Shown here: piece after piece, positions 25,192 through 32,971 of the stretch
How positions within the stretch are numbered: position 1 is the first letter of the stretch
Layout: each line of letters starts with the position of its first letter
Origin: Sulfuricella sp. T08
GTDB taxonomy: Bacteria; Pseudomonadota; Gammaproteobacteria; Burkholderiales; Sulfuricellaceae
NCBI RefSeq assembly: GCF_000971475.1
Contig: NZ_DF967522.1
Coordinates: 209,403-273,402, forward strand
Reading direction: 5' to 3'
DNA: 64,000 bases
Notes under the pieces: generated by a model
Database searches by the model: none
What the model was told of the DNA's origin: nothing
What the model saw: only the letters and a program-made list of their open reading frames with translations
Made by a program: the position numbers and the translations under genes

Positions 25192-26403
25192 ATGTTCAAG
25201 CTCGCCTTCCGCAACATTTTCCGCCAGCGACTTCGCACTGCGCTGACACTGGCAGCAATCATCACCGGGGTAGTCGCCATTATCATCAGTGGCGGCTTTG
25301 TCGAGGATGCGTTTGTGCAACTGCGCGAGTCGACAATCCACTCGCGCATTGGACATGTGCAGATTTTGCGGCGCGGCTATCTCGAGTACGGTCAGCGCGA
25401 CCCGGCGCGTTATATGATCGCGCAGCCAAAGGCCCTGGTGGAGGCGATAAGTGCCCTTCCGCATGTGCAGGCTGTCATGACCCGCGTGAATTTTTCCGGG
25501 CTGGCCAACAATGGCCGCGCCGATTTGCCCATTATCGGCGAAGGCGTTGAACCAGGCAGGGAAGCACAACTGGGAACCGCCGCCACCATCGTTTCCGGCC
25601 GTCCGTTGCGGGATGCGGACGCATTCGGCGCGGTGATCGGAGAAGGTGTCGCCGCCGCCCTGCATTTGCGCCCCGGCAGCTTCGTGACCTTGATGGTAAA
25701 TACGCCGGAAGGTGCGCTTAACACCCTTGAGTATGAAGTCGTCGGCGTGTTCCGCACTTTCTCCAAGGTTTACGATGATCGAGCCGTACGCATCCCGTTG
25801 TCGGCCGCCCAGGAACTGCTGTTTACCAAGTCGGTGCATAGCGCTGTCGTGTTGTTGGATGACACCGCCGCAACCGATGCGGTAACCGCGATCCTCAGAG
25901 CCAAACTGGAGCCGCTCGGCTATGTCGTGAAGCCCTGGCATGAGTTGGCCGATTTTTATCAAAAGACCGAGGCCCTTTACCGGCGCCAGTTCGGGGCGCT
26001 GCAGTCGATCATTCTTGTCATGCTGGTATTGAGCGTAGCCAGCACCATCAACATGGTGGTCTACGAACGCACCGGCGAATTCGGAACCTTGCTCGCCTTG
26101 GGCCTGCGCCGGCGCCAGATCTTCAAACTTGTGCTGCTCGAAAACGCGCTGCTGGGCTTGCTCGGCAGCCTGCTCGGCGTGGTCGCGGGGAGCGCGCTTG
26201 CGGGCTTGATATCGGGCATCGGCATTTCCATGCCGCCACCGCCCGGCTCGAACGTCGGCTACACCGCTACGATTCGACTGGTGCCGTGGGTGCTTGTGAT
26301 GGCGACCCTGACTGGGGCGCTGGCGGCGGTTATAGCTGCCGTGCTTCCGGCTCGTCGCGCCTCACGCCTACCGGTGGTGGATGCGCTGCGCCATAATATT
26401 TAA
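25192..26403 (+). CDS. FtsX/MacB-type ABC transporter permease (copy 2)
   Basis: The product has 403 residues from the ATG at 25192, immediately after copy 1. Layout is the same: helix at about 20-40, periplasmic domain, FtsX domain with YERTGEFGTLLALGLRRRQI, and C-terminus ALRHNI. The periplasmic domains start with closely similar motifs (RESTIHSRIGHVQILRRGYL against RESTIQSQLGHIQVVRPGYL). The two therefore come from one duplication and probably form a heterodimeric LolCE-like permease. The gene is convergent with the LolA-like gene, 8 bases from its stop. Confidence 0.88.
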   Translation: MFKLAFRNIFRQRLRTALTLAAIITGVVAIIISGGFVEDAFVQLRESTIHSRIGHVQILRRGYLEYGQRDPARYMIAQPKALVEAISALPHVQAVMTRVNFSGLANNGRADLPIIGEGVEPGREAQLGTAATIVSGRPLRDADAFGAVIGEGVAAALHLRPGSFVTLMVNTPEGALNTLEYEVVGVFRTFSKVYDDRAVRIPLSAAQELLFTKSVHSAVVLLDDTAATDAVTAILRAKLEPLGYVVKPWHELADFYQKTEALYRRQFGALQSIILVMLVLSVASTINMVVYERTGEFGTLLALGLRRRQIFKLVLLENALLGLLGSLLGVVAGSALAGLISGIGISMPPPPGSNVGYTATIRLVPWVLVMATLTGALAAVIAAVLPARRASRLPVVDALRHNI

Positions 26404-26411
26404 ATGCCGCT

Positions 26412-27224
26412 TCAGTGACTGAGCTTCTTCAGGTAATCCTTGGTGAACACCTTGTCCGGCAGGTCGCGCATGACCATGTCGCCATATTCGAGTACCGAAC
26501 GTCGACCGCGACGCAGGGCATCTTCTATCACCAGTCGGGTCGGTCGCGTTTCCCCGCCCAGTGCACGAAACTCCTGGTAGAGGCCGGTTTTCAGCAGACG
26601 GCCCGAGAGCGCATAGAACTCGGCTTTATAAGGCCGACTGTTTTTTGCGTTCACCCAGAAGAGCACCTGACGATAAGTGACTCCGCTATCGACTGCATCC
26701 AGTTGCAAAACGTGATAGGACACGCCATCTATTTTCTCAGTGCGCAGAAGCCTGGGTTCGTAATCACCCACGAAATTGGCGCGAGCCAGGTCGCCATTCG
26801 CAACCTGACCGGTCAGTTTCTGCGAGAGCGGCAAACGGATTGGCTGTGACAGGTTGGGCAGGAAAGCCCACAGATCGCGATCCCGCATCAGCAGAATCTG
26901 ACCGCGGTCAACCACCGGCGCCGTTGTCTGCACCAGGGTCTGGTTGTTGCCTTTGGAGAGTATCCGGTAAGCGCGTACGTCTTCAGCGACATCGGGCTCG
27001 GTTGTCGTGATGGTCACGTCAACCTGGAAGCCCTCGTCAGGGAAGCGAATACGGTCTGCACGCATCAGCATTTCACGCGCAAGGGGGTCTCCACCTGCGG
27101 TGTCGGCAGCCAGCGCCGGCCTGAAAATCGACAACAGCAGCGCAACGGCGAAAACTGTCCAGAAAGGTACCTGTCGATAGTGCTTAACGTAAACGCCGCG
27201 TGGATAAAATGGAGTCAGAGCCAT
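26412..27224 (-). CDS. Periplasmic LolA-like (outer-membrane lipoprotein-sorting type) protein
   Basis: The product has 270 residues. A hydrophobic signal segment lies at about 22-40 after a basic N-terminus, with cleavage near ALA|AD. The mature part has the beta-rich layout of the LolA-like family often annotated as outer membrane lipoprotein-sorting protein: RADRIRFPDEGFQVDVTI, QILLMRDRDLWAFLPN, QPIRLPLSQKLTGQVANGDL, YRQVLFWVNAKNSRPYKAEFYA. It probably binds a hydrophobic molecule in the periplasm. It is encoded on the opposite strand between the permeases and their likely ATPase, so it is either separately controlled or was inverted. A carrier between the FtsX-type transporter and the outer membrane is inferred. 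Confidence 0.82.
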   Translation of the reverse strand: MALTPFYPRGVYVKHYRQVPFWTVFAVALLLSIFRPALAADTAGGDPLAREMLMRADRIRFPDEGFQVDVTITTTEPDVAEDVRAYRILSKGNNQTLVQTTAPVVDRGQILLMRDRDLWAFLPNLSQPIRLPLSQKLTGQVANGDLARANFVGDYEPRLLRTEKIDGVSYHVLQLDAVDSGVTYRQVLFWVNAKNSRPYKAEFYALSGRLLKTGLYQEFRALGGETRPTRLVIEDALRRGRRSVLEYGDMVMRDLPDKVFTKDYLKKLSH

Positions 27225-27376
27225 AAGTGGTGTCCTGTAAACTCAAAACGAATAAACTAAGATTATCGAATACTATATGATAAAGACAAGTGAGATCATA
27301 TGCATGCTAGGCAATCAGCAAAAACCTATGTTTTGTCCTCGCCAGTTTTGTTCCTGGACAACGGGGAGGTGGGGTC

Positions 27377-28360
27377 GTGGCTAGCCTCCTGATAAGACAG
27401 GATCAGCAGATCCTGCGGAATATTCGACTCTACTCGGCTGATCTCAAGATTGGCCGCGCCTCGGAATGCGAGATACAACTGTCAGACCCGGGGGTCAGCC
27501 GCAAACATGCGCGGATTACTTTGGTCGACGGCCTCTATTACCTGGAAGATTTGGGGAGCAGAAGCGGCGTCTTCCTGAATGGAGAAAAAATCCAGCGCGC
27601 CCCACTGAAAAGCGGCGACAAGTTCACGATTTACCACTTTCAACTGGAGTTTGTTGCCGATGAAGAAAACGATACTGAACCTGCTGCGGTGTTAGTCGAG
27701 GCTCAAGCGGTCGGCAAAGAGTATGCGCTTGGAAAACAAATAGTTACGGCATTGCGCAACATTTCGCTTACGATCCATAAAGGCGAATTCATGGCGCTGG
27801 CTGGGCCATCGGGGAGCGGCAAGTCAACCCTGCTCAATCTGATTGGCTGTATCGACACGCCGACCACGGGAAGCATCCTGATAGGAGGACAGGATATCAG
27901 CGGCAAAACACCCGATGAACTGGCTGATCTGCGACTGAACACGCTGGGCTTTGTCTTCCAGACCTTCAATCTGCTGCCAGTATTATCAGCCTGGGAAAAC
28001 GTCGAATATCCCTTGTTGCAGCAACGTCATGTAGCCAAGAAAACGCGGCAGGAACGTGTCCAGCATTATCTGAATGTGGTTGGCCTGGAACCCTATGCGC
28101 ACCACCGCCCCAATGAATTGAGCGGCGGTCAACGCCAGCGGGTGGCGATCGCTCGTGCCCTCGCCACCCGTCCCAGTATCGTCCTGGCAGACGAACCAAC
28201 CGCCAACCTTGATCACAAGACCGGCGAAGGCATTCTCAGGCTGATGAAAGACCTCAATCAGGAAGAAGGCACGACCTTCATTTTCTCCACCCACGATGCG
28301 CGCGTCATGGAGATGGCTGACCGGGTGATTGAACTGGCCGATGGCCAGATAATGGAATAG
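27377..28360 (+). CDS. ABC transporter ATPase with N-terminal FHA domain
   Basis: The product has 327 residues from a GTG with a strong GGGGAGGTG ribosome binding site. The first 95 residues form an FHA domain with the phosphothreonine-binding residues in place: IGRASECEI, SDPGVSRKHARI and LGSRSGVFLNGE. From about residue 105 follows a complete MacB/LolD-type ATPase: Walker A GPSGSGKST, Q-loop FVFQTFNLLP, signature LSGGQRQRVAIARAL, Walker B IVLADEPTANLD and H-loop STHD. FHA fused to this ABC class is unusual and implies control of transport by Ser/Thr phosphorylation. Its likely partners are the two FtsX permeases. It lies 10 bases upstream of the outer-membrane protein gene. Confidence 0.9.
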   Translation: MASLLIRQDQQILRNIRLYSADLKIGRASECEIQLSDPGVSRKHARITLVDGLYYLEDLGSRSGVFLNGEKIQRAPLKSGDKFTIYHFQLEFVADEENDTEPAAVLVEAQAVGKEYALGKQIVTALRNISLTIHKGEFMALAGPSGSGKSTLLNLIGCIDTPTTGSILIGGQDISGKTPDELADLRLNTLGFVFQTFNLLPVLSAWENVEYPLLQQRHVAKKTRQERVQHYLNVVGLEPYAHHRPNELSGGQRQRVAIARALATRPSIVLADEPTANLDHKTGEGILRLMKDLNQEEGTTFIFSTHDARVMEMADRVIELADGQIME

Positions 28361-28370
28361 GGGGAACACC

Positions 28371-29891
28371 GTGGGAGTACATTTTTGCCCCAAAACCCGA
28401 CGGCCAGGTCAGCAGCCAATGGTTCTCGGAGTCTTGCTGCTAGGCCTGCTGATAACCGCCATCCCGGCGGGCGCAGCAGAAAAGAGCAAAGCCGGCATGG
28501 ATGTGGAATCCATCGACGACCTCTTTGGCAGCCCTGCCCCCGCTACCAAGAAACCGGCAGCAAAAACCGATCCCACCAATATCCCGGCAGCCGCCCCCCA
28601 AGGCGAACCGGCCGTAACGCCAGGCATCAGCACACCTGTCGCACCTGAACCCGTGCCGCCAAGCCAGCTCTCACCCTCCGAACCGCACCTGACCGGGTTT
28701 TATCAAAATGACCTGGCTTACACCTACGCCGGCCAGAAGCATTGGTCCAGATTCAACAACACCCTCGACCTCGCCACCCAAGGCCGCACGGCGGGCGGAG
28801 CGGCGTGGAAGTTGGGCGGGCGCATCAATTACGACCCGATCTACGACCTCGCCGACACCTACCCCCAAGCGGTGCGCAAAGATCAGCGTTTCGAGGCCAT
28901 GATCCGTGAAGCCTATATGGATTTTTCGGCCGGCGACTGGGATTTTCGCTTGGGTCGACAGCATGTCATCTGGGGCGAAATGGTCGGGCTGTTTTTTGCT
29001 GACGTGGTATCGGCCAAGGATATGCGCCAGCTCGTACTGCCGGATTTCGACATCATCCGTATCCCACAATGGGCGGCTCGCGCCGAGTATTTTCAGGGGG
29101 ATTTTCACGTCGAGGGGGTGTGGATACCCTACATGAGCTACGACAACATCGGCAAGCCCGGGGCCGAGTTCTACCCGTTCAATCCGCCTGCCGTCACCGG
29201 TTTTCAAACGGTCATTGCCTCGGAAAAACAACCCGTCGGCCTGGGTGAGGCGGCTTACGGCGCGCGCTTGTCCTACCTCATGGAAGGCTGGGACGTCTCG
29301 GGTTTCTACTACACCGCCAACGACCCATCGGCAGCCTTCTCGCGCCAGATTGCACTGCTGCCCACCCCCACCATCACCTATCAGCCCATCCATGAGCGCA
29401 TTCACCAATTAGGCGCCACTCTGGGCAAGGATCTGGGGCCGATGGTGCTCAAGGCCGAGGCAATTTACACCAAAGACAAACTGTTCAACACCACCAACGC
29501 CACTGATGCGGACGGACTGGTCAAGCAAAACATGCTGGATTACATCGTCGGGCTGGAATGGAGCTTCCCGCAGGAAACCCGCTTCAACGTGCAATTCTTT
29601 CAGCGCTGGTTCCCCAGCCACGATGCAGGCATCGTGCCGGACAAAACCGAAAGCGGTGTTTCCCTCCTGTTCAGCACCCTGGCCCTGCACCCTCGGCTGG
29701 AGCCCAAAATTCTGCTGCTCAGAAGCTTGAACCGCGACGATTGGTCTGCCCAGTTCAAACTCACCTGGAAACTGGATGGCAACTGGCGACTGGCCACCGG
29801 TATCGATATTTTTGCAGGGCCGCCAACCGGCCTGTTCGGTGCGTTCGACGATAAAGACCGGGTTTACACCGAGGTGCGCTACAGCTTTTGA
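28371..29891 (+). CDS. Outer-membrane beta-barrel protein (DUF1302-like)
   Basis: The product has 506 residues. A GTG with GGGGGAA ahead of it starts the frame. The signal peptide proper begins at internal Met17 and ends at AGA|AEKS. A low-complexity Pro/Ala/Thr segment (about 60-105) is followed by alternating amphipathic strands with the motif WDFRLGRQHVIWGE, typical of DUF1302 and related barrel proteins, and a C-terminal Phe (EVRYSF) as used for BAM insertion. It is probably the outer-membrane element of the FtsX/FHA-ABC/LolA-like system. The stop codon is two bases from that of the convergent nitroreductase gene. Confidence 0.8.
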   Translation: MGVHFCPKTRRPGQQPMVLGVLLLGLLITAIPAGAAEKSKAGMDVESIDDLFGSPAPATKKPAAKTDPTNIPAAAPQGEPAVTPGISTPVAPEPVPPSQLSPSEPHLTGFYQNDLAYTYAGQKHWSRFNNTLDLATQGRTAGGAAWKLGGRINYDPIYDLADTYPQAVRKDQRFEAMIREAYMDFSAGDWDFRLGRQHVIWGEMVGLFFADVVSAKDMRQLVLPDFDIIRIPQWAARAEYFQGDFHVEGVWIPYMSYDNIGKPGAEFYPFNPPAVTGFQTVIASEKQPVGLGEAAYGARLSYLMEGWDVSGFYYTANDPSAAFSRQIALLPTPTITYQPIHERIHQLGATLGKDLGPMVLKAEAIYTKDKLFNTTNATDADGLVKQNMLDYIVGLEWSFPQETRFNVQFFQRWFPSHDAGIVPDKTESGVSLLFSTLALHPRLEPKILLLRSLNRDDWSAQFKLTWKLDGNWRLATGIDIFAGPPTGLFGAFDDKDRVYTEVRYSF

Positions 29892-29893
29892 CT

Positions 29894-30973
29894 TTATCCT
29901 GCGTTCATCAACCGCCCAACGGACAGTCGCAGGGATCGGCTGGCTGCTGACCGCCCGTTGCCAATTCGTCCGAGAAAGACAGCCCGCTCCACCGCATCGT
30001 TCTGCAACAGCCGGGAAAGCCGGGCGCCCAGGTTTGCCGCTGTTTCCATGGCACCGGGCAGGCGACTGAACACCCTGTCTTCACGCACATAGCGGCCAAA
30101 AATCAGTGGGGTCATCTCTGGCTGCAGCAGCAGGCCCAGACTTGTAGCCGTCAGCCAGAAGCGCTGAACCGCCCGGCCGGCGGCCACGTAATCGTCTATC
30201 GTCTCTGGCGCTTTGTGCGCCAGCAAGGCGAAATGGGCGGCACAGAACAGGCCGGGCAACAGATCCATTTCAATCCGCGGCATCAGGTGCCCGGCCAAAT
30301 AAGTGTTAAAAAAATCGACACGCTGCCAACTCGCCATGACCCAGCGCATCAATTTAAGAGTCATCTTGTCCAGCCCCAGCGCCTGATCGGGCACCTTGTC
30401 CTCGCTGTATCGGGCTTGCCACTCGATGATGTCACGGTGTACCGTATAGGCCTCCGGCAGGGTGAGTCTGAGCTTGGCATTGTCATACATCAATTTGGCC
30501 AACTGCCAGCGTTGTGACCCCCCCTCGAACCAATGCACGGCGTAAAATTTTCCGACAGTGGTTTGCAGGGCCTGTTTTTGTGCTTCGGTGAGAGGAGCAG
30601 TGAGCATGGGCCGACGCTGCACGGAACGGTTCTTGATGTAGGCCAGCAAGGGATCCGGCGACAATTGGCTAGCCGGGATCAGTTCCACGAAATAGTCAGG
30701 GTGAGTGTCCGGTGAGTCGGGACGGCGCCTGAATTCCGCCCGCAGGCCATGCGCACTGGCGGCGATGGCGAGGGTTTCCAGCAGCGCGCCCAAGGCAATC
30801 TGGCTGGGGTGGCCATCCAGGTCATAGACGCAATGATCGCGGGTATCAAAAGCGTGGACGATCAGATGGCGCTCGTCAATTATCTCAAAACGCCAGGGCT
30901 GGGTATTGTCGCCGGAGGGCGCCCAGCGGGCGAATTCGAGAATATCTGCGATGGGCTGGGGAATCGGGTCCAT
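29894..30973 (-). CDS. Nitroreductase-family protein (MoeY C-terminal-half like)
   Basis: The product has 359 residues. The N-terminus has the flavin-binding start of the nitroreductase fold (FARWAPSGDNTQPWRFEI), and the middle and end carry the expected hydrophobic dimer helices (WLTATSLGLLLQPEMTPLIF). Its start codon follows directly on the stop codon of the ThiF-like gene (TAAATG), so the two are translationally coupled. In Mycobacterium tuberculosis Rv1355c/MoeY a ThiF-like domain and a nitroreductase-like domain are fused in one protein; here they are separate. It probably uses FMN to oxidise or reduce a product of the ThiF and FeeM enzymes. The reaction is unknown. Confidence 0.78.
   Translation of the reverse strand: MDPIPQPIADILEFARWAPSGDNTQPWRFEIIDERHLIVHAFDTRDHCVYDLDGHPSQIALGALLETLAIAASAHGLRAEFRRRPDSPDTHPDYFVELIPASQLSPDPLLAYIKNRSVQRRPMLTAPLTEAQKQALQTTVGKFYAVHWFEGGSQRWQLAKLMYDNAKLRLTLPEAYTVHRDIIEWQARYSEDKVPDQALGLDKMTLKLMRWVMASWQRVDFFNTYLAGHLMPRIEMDLLPGLFCAAHFALLAHKAPETIDDYVAAGRAVQRFWLTATSLGLLLQPEMTPLIFGRYVREDRVFSRLPGAMETAANLGARLSRLLQNDAVERAVFLGRIGNGRSAASRSLRLSVGRLMNAG
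30542..30556 (-). promoter_or_regulatory. PrsR-type box inside the nitroreductase gene (exact match)
   Basis: On the minus strand this is GTCGGAAAATTTTAC, read as V-G-K-F-Y by the gene. It is nearly identical to the intergenic copy at 22429 (19 of 21 bases including flanks). No sigma-54 promoter was found around it. It may be chance or an intragenic regulatory site. Confidence 0.25.
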
Positions 30974-31864
30974 TTATAGTCCGAGCTTGCGCTTGGCGAG
31001 GGCAATGACGAGACGCTGCAAGGGGTTGCGGTTACCGCCGGGTCGCCAGGTCAGCGCCAGCTTGTTGCGGTAGGCATCGAAATGATAACCCTTGGGTGCC
31101 GCCCGAATCGGGCCTCGACCCAGAAGAATTTTCAGGGCTTCGGTCGCCGCCACGCCCGCGCAAAGCTGGCAGGCCATGATGGTGGACGGGCCCTTGCGAT
31201 TGGCCAGATCAACGGTGGAGGGGTCGGCCAGGTAGCCCATTTGCAGGCGGGCAGGCGCAAGTCCCATGAGGAAACGCAGGGGCTTTTCCGCCTCAGGGCC
31301 GTCGTCCAGACGAAAATAATCATTAAAGCTCATGCCGCCCGGCAAAAAATTGAGCACCGCCGTACCCATGCCCAGAGGGGCGGCAGTGACGGCGGGGATA
31401 TTTTTTGTTGCGCAAGCGGCAAAGACCTGCTGGCGAGCTTGAAAAGCGAAGAAATCCAGGCCATCGACGTAGATGTCCACGTCATCCAGAAAGGCATCCA
31501 GGTTGTCGGCTGTCACACCGCCGGCAAATTCCTTGATTTCAAGCTCAGGGTTGATATCGCGCGCCTGGCGGATCATGACCTCCATCTTGCCCAGACCCAG
31601 GGTGCTGACCGTCGCTCCGGCCTGGCGGTTGAAATTAGCCAGATCGAAGGTATCAAATTCGGCCAGATGAAATTTGCCTATGCCCAGCCGACAAAGCGTC
31701 AGCAGGTGTACCCCTCCCACGCCGCCCAAGCCGGCAATCGCCACCCGTTTGTGGCGCAACTGTTGCTGCTCCTGCCGGGTAAGCCAGCCGATGTTGCGGG
31801 AAAAAGCTTCGTCATAGGTAAAGGATTGCATGCGATCAAACCAGAGAACCCCACAGGGGGTCAT
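30974..31864 (-). CDS. ThiF/E1-like adenylyltransferase (MoeY N-terminal-half like)
   Basis: The product has 296 residues. A Rossmann ATP-binding motif (VAIAGLGGVGGVHLLTLCRLG) is followed by the E1/ThiF/MoeB signature elements DTFDLANFNRQAGA, the adenylating-site Asp in YVDGLDFFAFQARQ, and a late CQLC pair. These enzymes activate a carboxylate, usually a C-terminal Gly of a carrier or peptide, by adenylation. The start ATG overlaps the stop of the upstream FeeM-like gene (ATGA), and the nitroreductase gene follows without a gap. The operon suggests activation of an acyl amino acid or peptide carboxylate. No ubiquitin-like or ThiS-like carrier gene is seen nearby. Confidence 0.85.
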   Translation of the reverse strand: MTPCGVLWFDRMQSFTYDEAFSRNIGWLTRQEQQQLRHKRVAIAGLGGVGGVHLLTLCRLGIGKFHLAEFDTFDLANFNRQAGATVSTLGLGKMEVMIRQARDINPELEIKEFAGGVTADNLDAFLDDVDIYVDGLDFFAFQARQQVFAACATKNIPAVTAAPLGMGTAVLNFLPGGMSFNDYFRLDDGPEAEKPLRFLMGLAPARLQMGYLADPSTVDLANRKGPSTIMACQLCAGVAATEALKILLGRGPIRAAPKGYHFDAYRNKLALTWRPGGNRNPLQRLVIALAKRKLGL

Positions 31865-32775
31865 TCTCCCTTAAGCAGACGCTGCGTGATACCCAATTCA
31901 TCATCATGCGAGAAAAAATAGGGGTAGATCGACCTCACGCCCGTGGCGGCGACTCCTATCCCGCCGTAGCGGATTATCTGTTCATCCGCGTGGGCTGCAT
32001 CCAGTCTCATCAGGACGGCTGGCGCATTGACCCTGGGGCATGTCTTTTCTTCACCAAATGGTTCAAATCCCATCATGCGTTCATAGAAAAGCACGTGGCG
32101 CGGATTCACTTCAATCAGAAAATCCGTTGCGTGGTGAATATTGTGTCCATAAATGAATGCCATATGAAACAAGGAGGCCAATACACTTTTTGACTTGATG
32201 TCATGATCCACGGCTAGCCGGGTGATGTCGCAAAGTTTTCTTCCTGCTGCGCGCAGTTGATCTGCCTCCTGCTTGTAAAGCTGGTCCACCACCATGCCTT
32301 GGGGGGAGTCCATGCCCAAGGACATTGTGCCCACCACTTTATCTTCCTGGTAGACCGCCAGGGTTATCTTGTTGGGATCATGGCTTAAGGCATCGGCCTC
32401 ATAGCCACGCCAGTCATACATTTTCTGGATGAGCAGGCTGGCTGATTTACGGCGGTCTTCGCTGTTGGCAAGGCGAACCTTGAAAACCTGCTGTTCGGCC
32501 TTGTCATCCTGCAGATTCGCAACGTCCTGAGGTGCCGGCAAGGCAAGATCTCTGAACCAGTTGGGCGCCAAGTTGGGCGAGAAAGCGACAATGGTTTTAT
32601 CCCATTCGTCCGGCTTCCTATGGCGCTTCCTGTTGCCAAAAAGAAATTTGCGAATATCCGGCATGTTCCATGCATCTGCCTTCCTACGGCCATGCATGAT
32701 GCCAGAAAAAAAATTGTGAATATCAAGCATGCTCTGGGCCGAATAAGTTGTATGCAGTTTGAGTAGTCTCATCAT
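31861..32775 (-). CDS. FeeM-type N-acyl amino acid synthase (copy 1)
   Basis: The product has 304 residues. A polar N-terminal extension of about 90 residues precedes a GNAT-fold acyltransferase of the FeeM/exosortase-associated acyltransferase group. The core runs from FKVRLANSEDRRKSASLLIQ through VVGTMSLGMDSPQGMVVDQL and KLCDITRLAVD to IEVNPRHVLFYERMMGFE, ending IYPYFFSHDDELGI. Family members transfer a fatty acyl chain from acyl-ACP to an amino acid. The gene is coupled by a 4-base overlap to the ThiF-like gene. It is paralogous to the next gene upstream. Confidence 0.85.
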   Translation of the reverse strand: MMRLLKLHTTYSAQSMLDIHNFFSGIMHGRRKADAWNMPDIRKFLFGNRKRHRKPDEWDKTIVAFSPNLAPNWFRDLALPAPQDVANLQDDKAEQQVFKVRLANSEDRRKSASLLIQKMYDWRGYEADALSHDPNKITLAVYQEDKVVGTMSLGMDSPQGMVVDQLYKQEADQLRAAGRKLCDITRLAVDHDIKSKSVLASLFHMAFIYGHNIHHATDFLIEVNPRHVLFYERMMGFEPFGEEKTCPRVNAPAVLMRLDAAHADEQIIRYGGIGVAATGVRSIYPYFFSHDDELGITQRLLKGE

Positions 32776-32834
32776 CCGTTTGTTGCTGATAACCGTGATT
32801 ACGGCAACAATGCAGGATAACTCGATGCTTTAAC

Positions 32835-32866
32835 AGTAATCTACGCTTTAAGTAATCTACGCTTTA
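32835..32866. repeat. 16-bp tandem repeat upstream of FeeM copy 1
   Basis: AGTAATCTACGCTTTA occurs twice head to tail, about 60 bases upstream of the copy 1 start. It could be a duplicated operator or only slippage. Confidence 0.85.
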
Positions 32867-32916
32867 TTGGGTAGGCAATCAATCGTGCATCCGTCATTCC
32901 CCGCCGACTCTCATCT

Positions 32917-32941
32917 AACCCTCTTCCCAATGGAGAGGGTT
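32917..32941. repeat. REP-like hairpin between the two FeeM genes
   Basis: The inverted arms AACCCTCT and AGAGGGTT with a 9-base centre lie in a sequence of the dispersed CTCATCTAACCCTC...GAGAGGGTTGGAGAGAGG type. It could terminate or stabilise the message of the upstream FeeM copy. Confidence 0.7.
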
Positions 32942-32971
32942 GGAGAGAGGTGTGCGGGAATCCAGGGGGTT

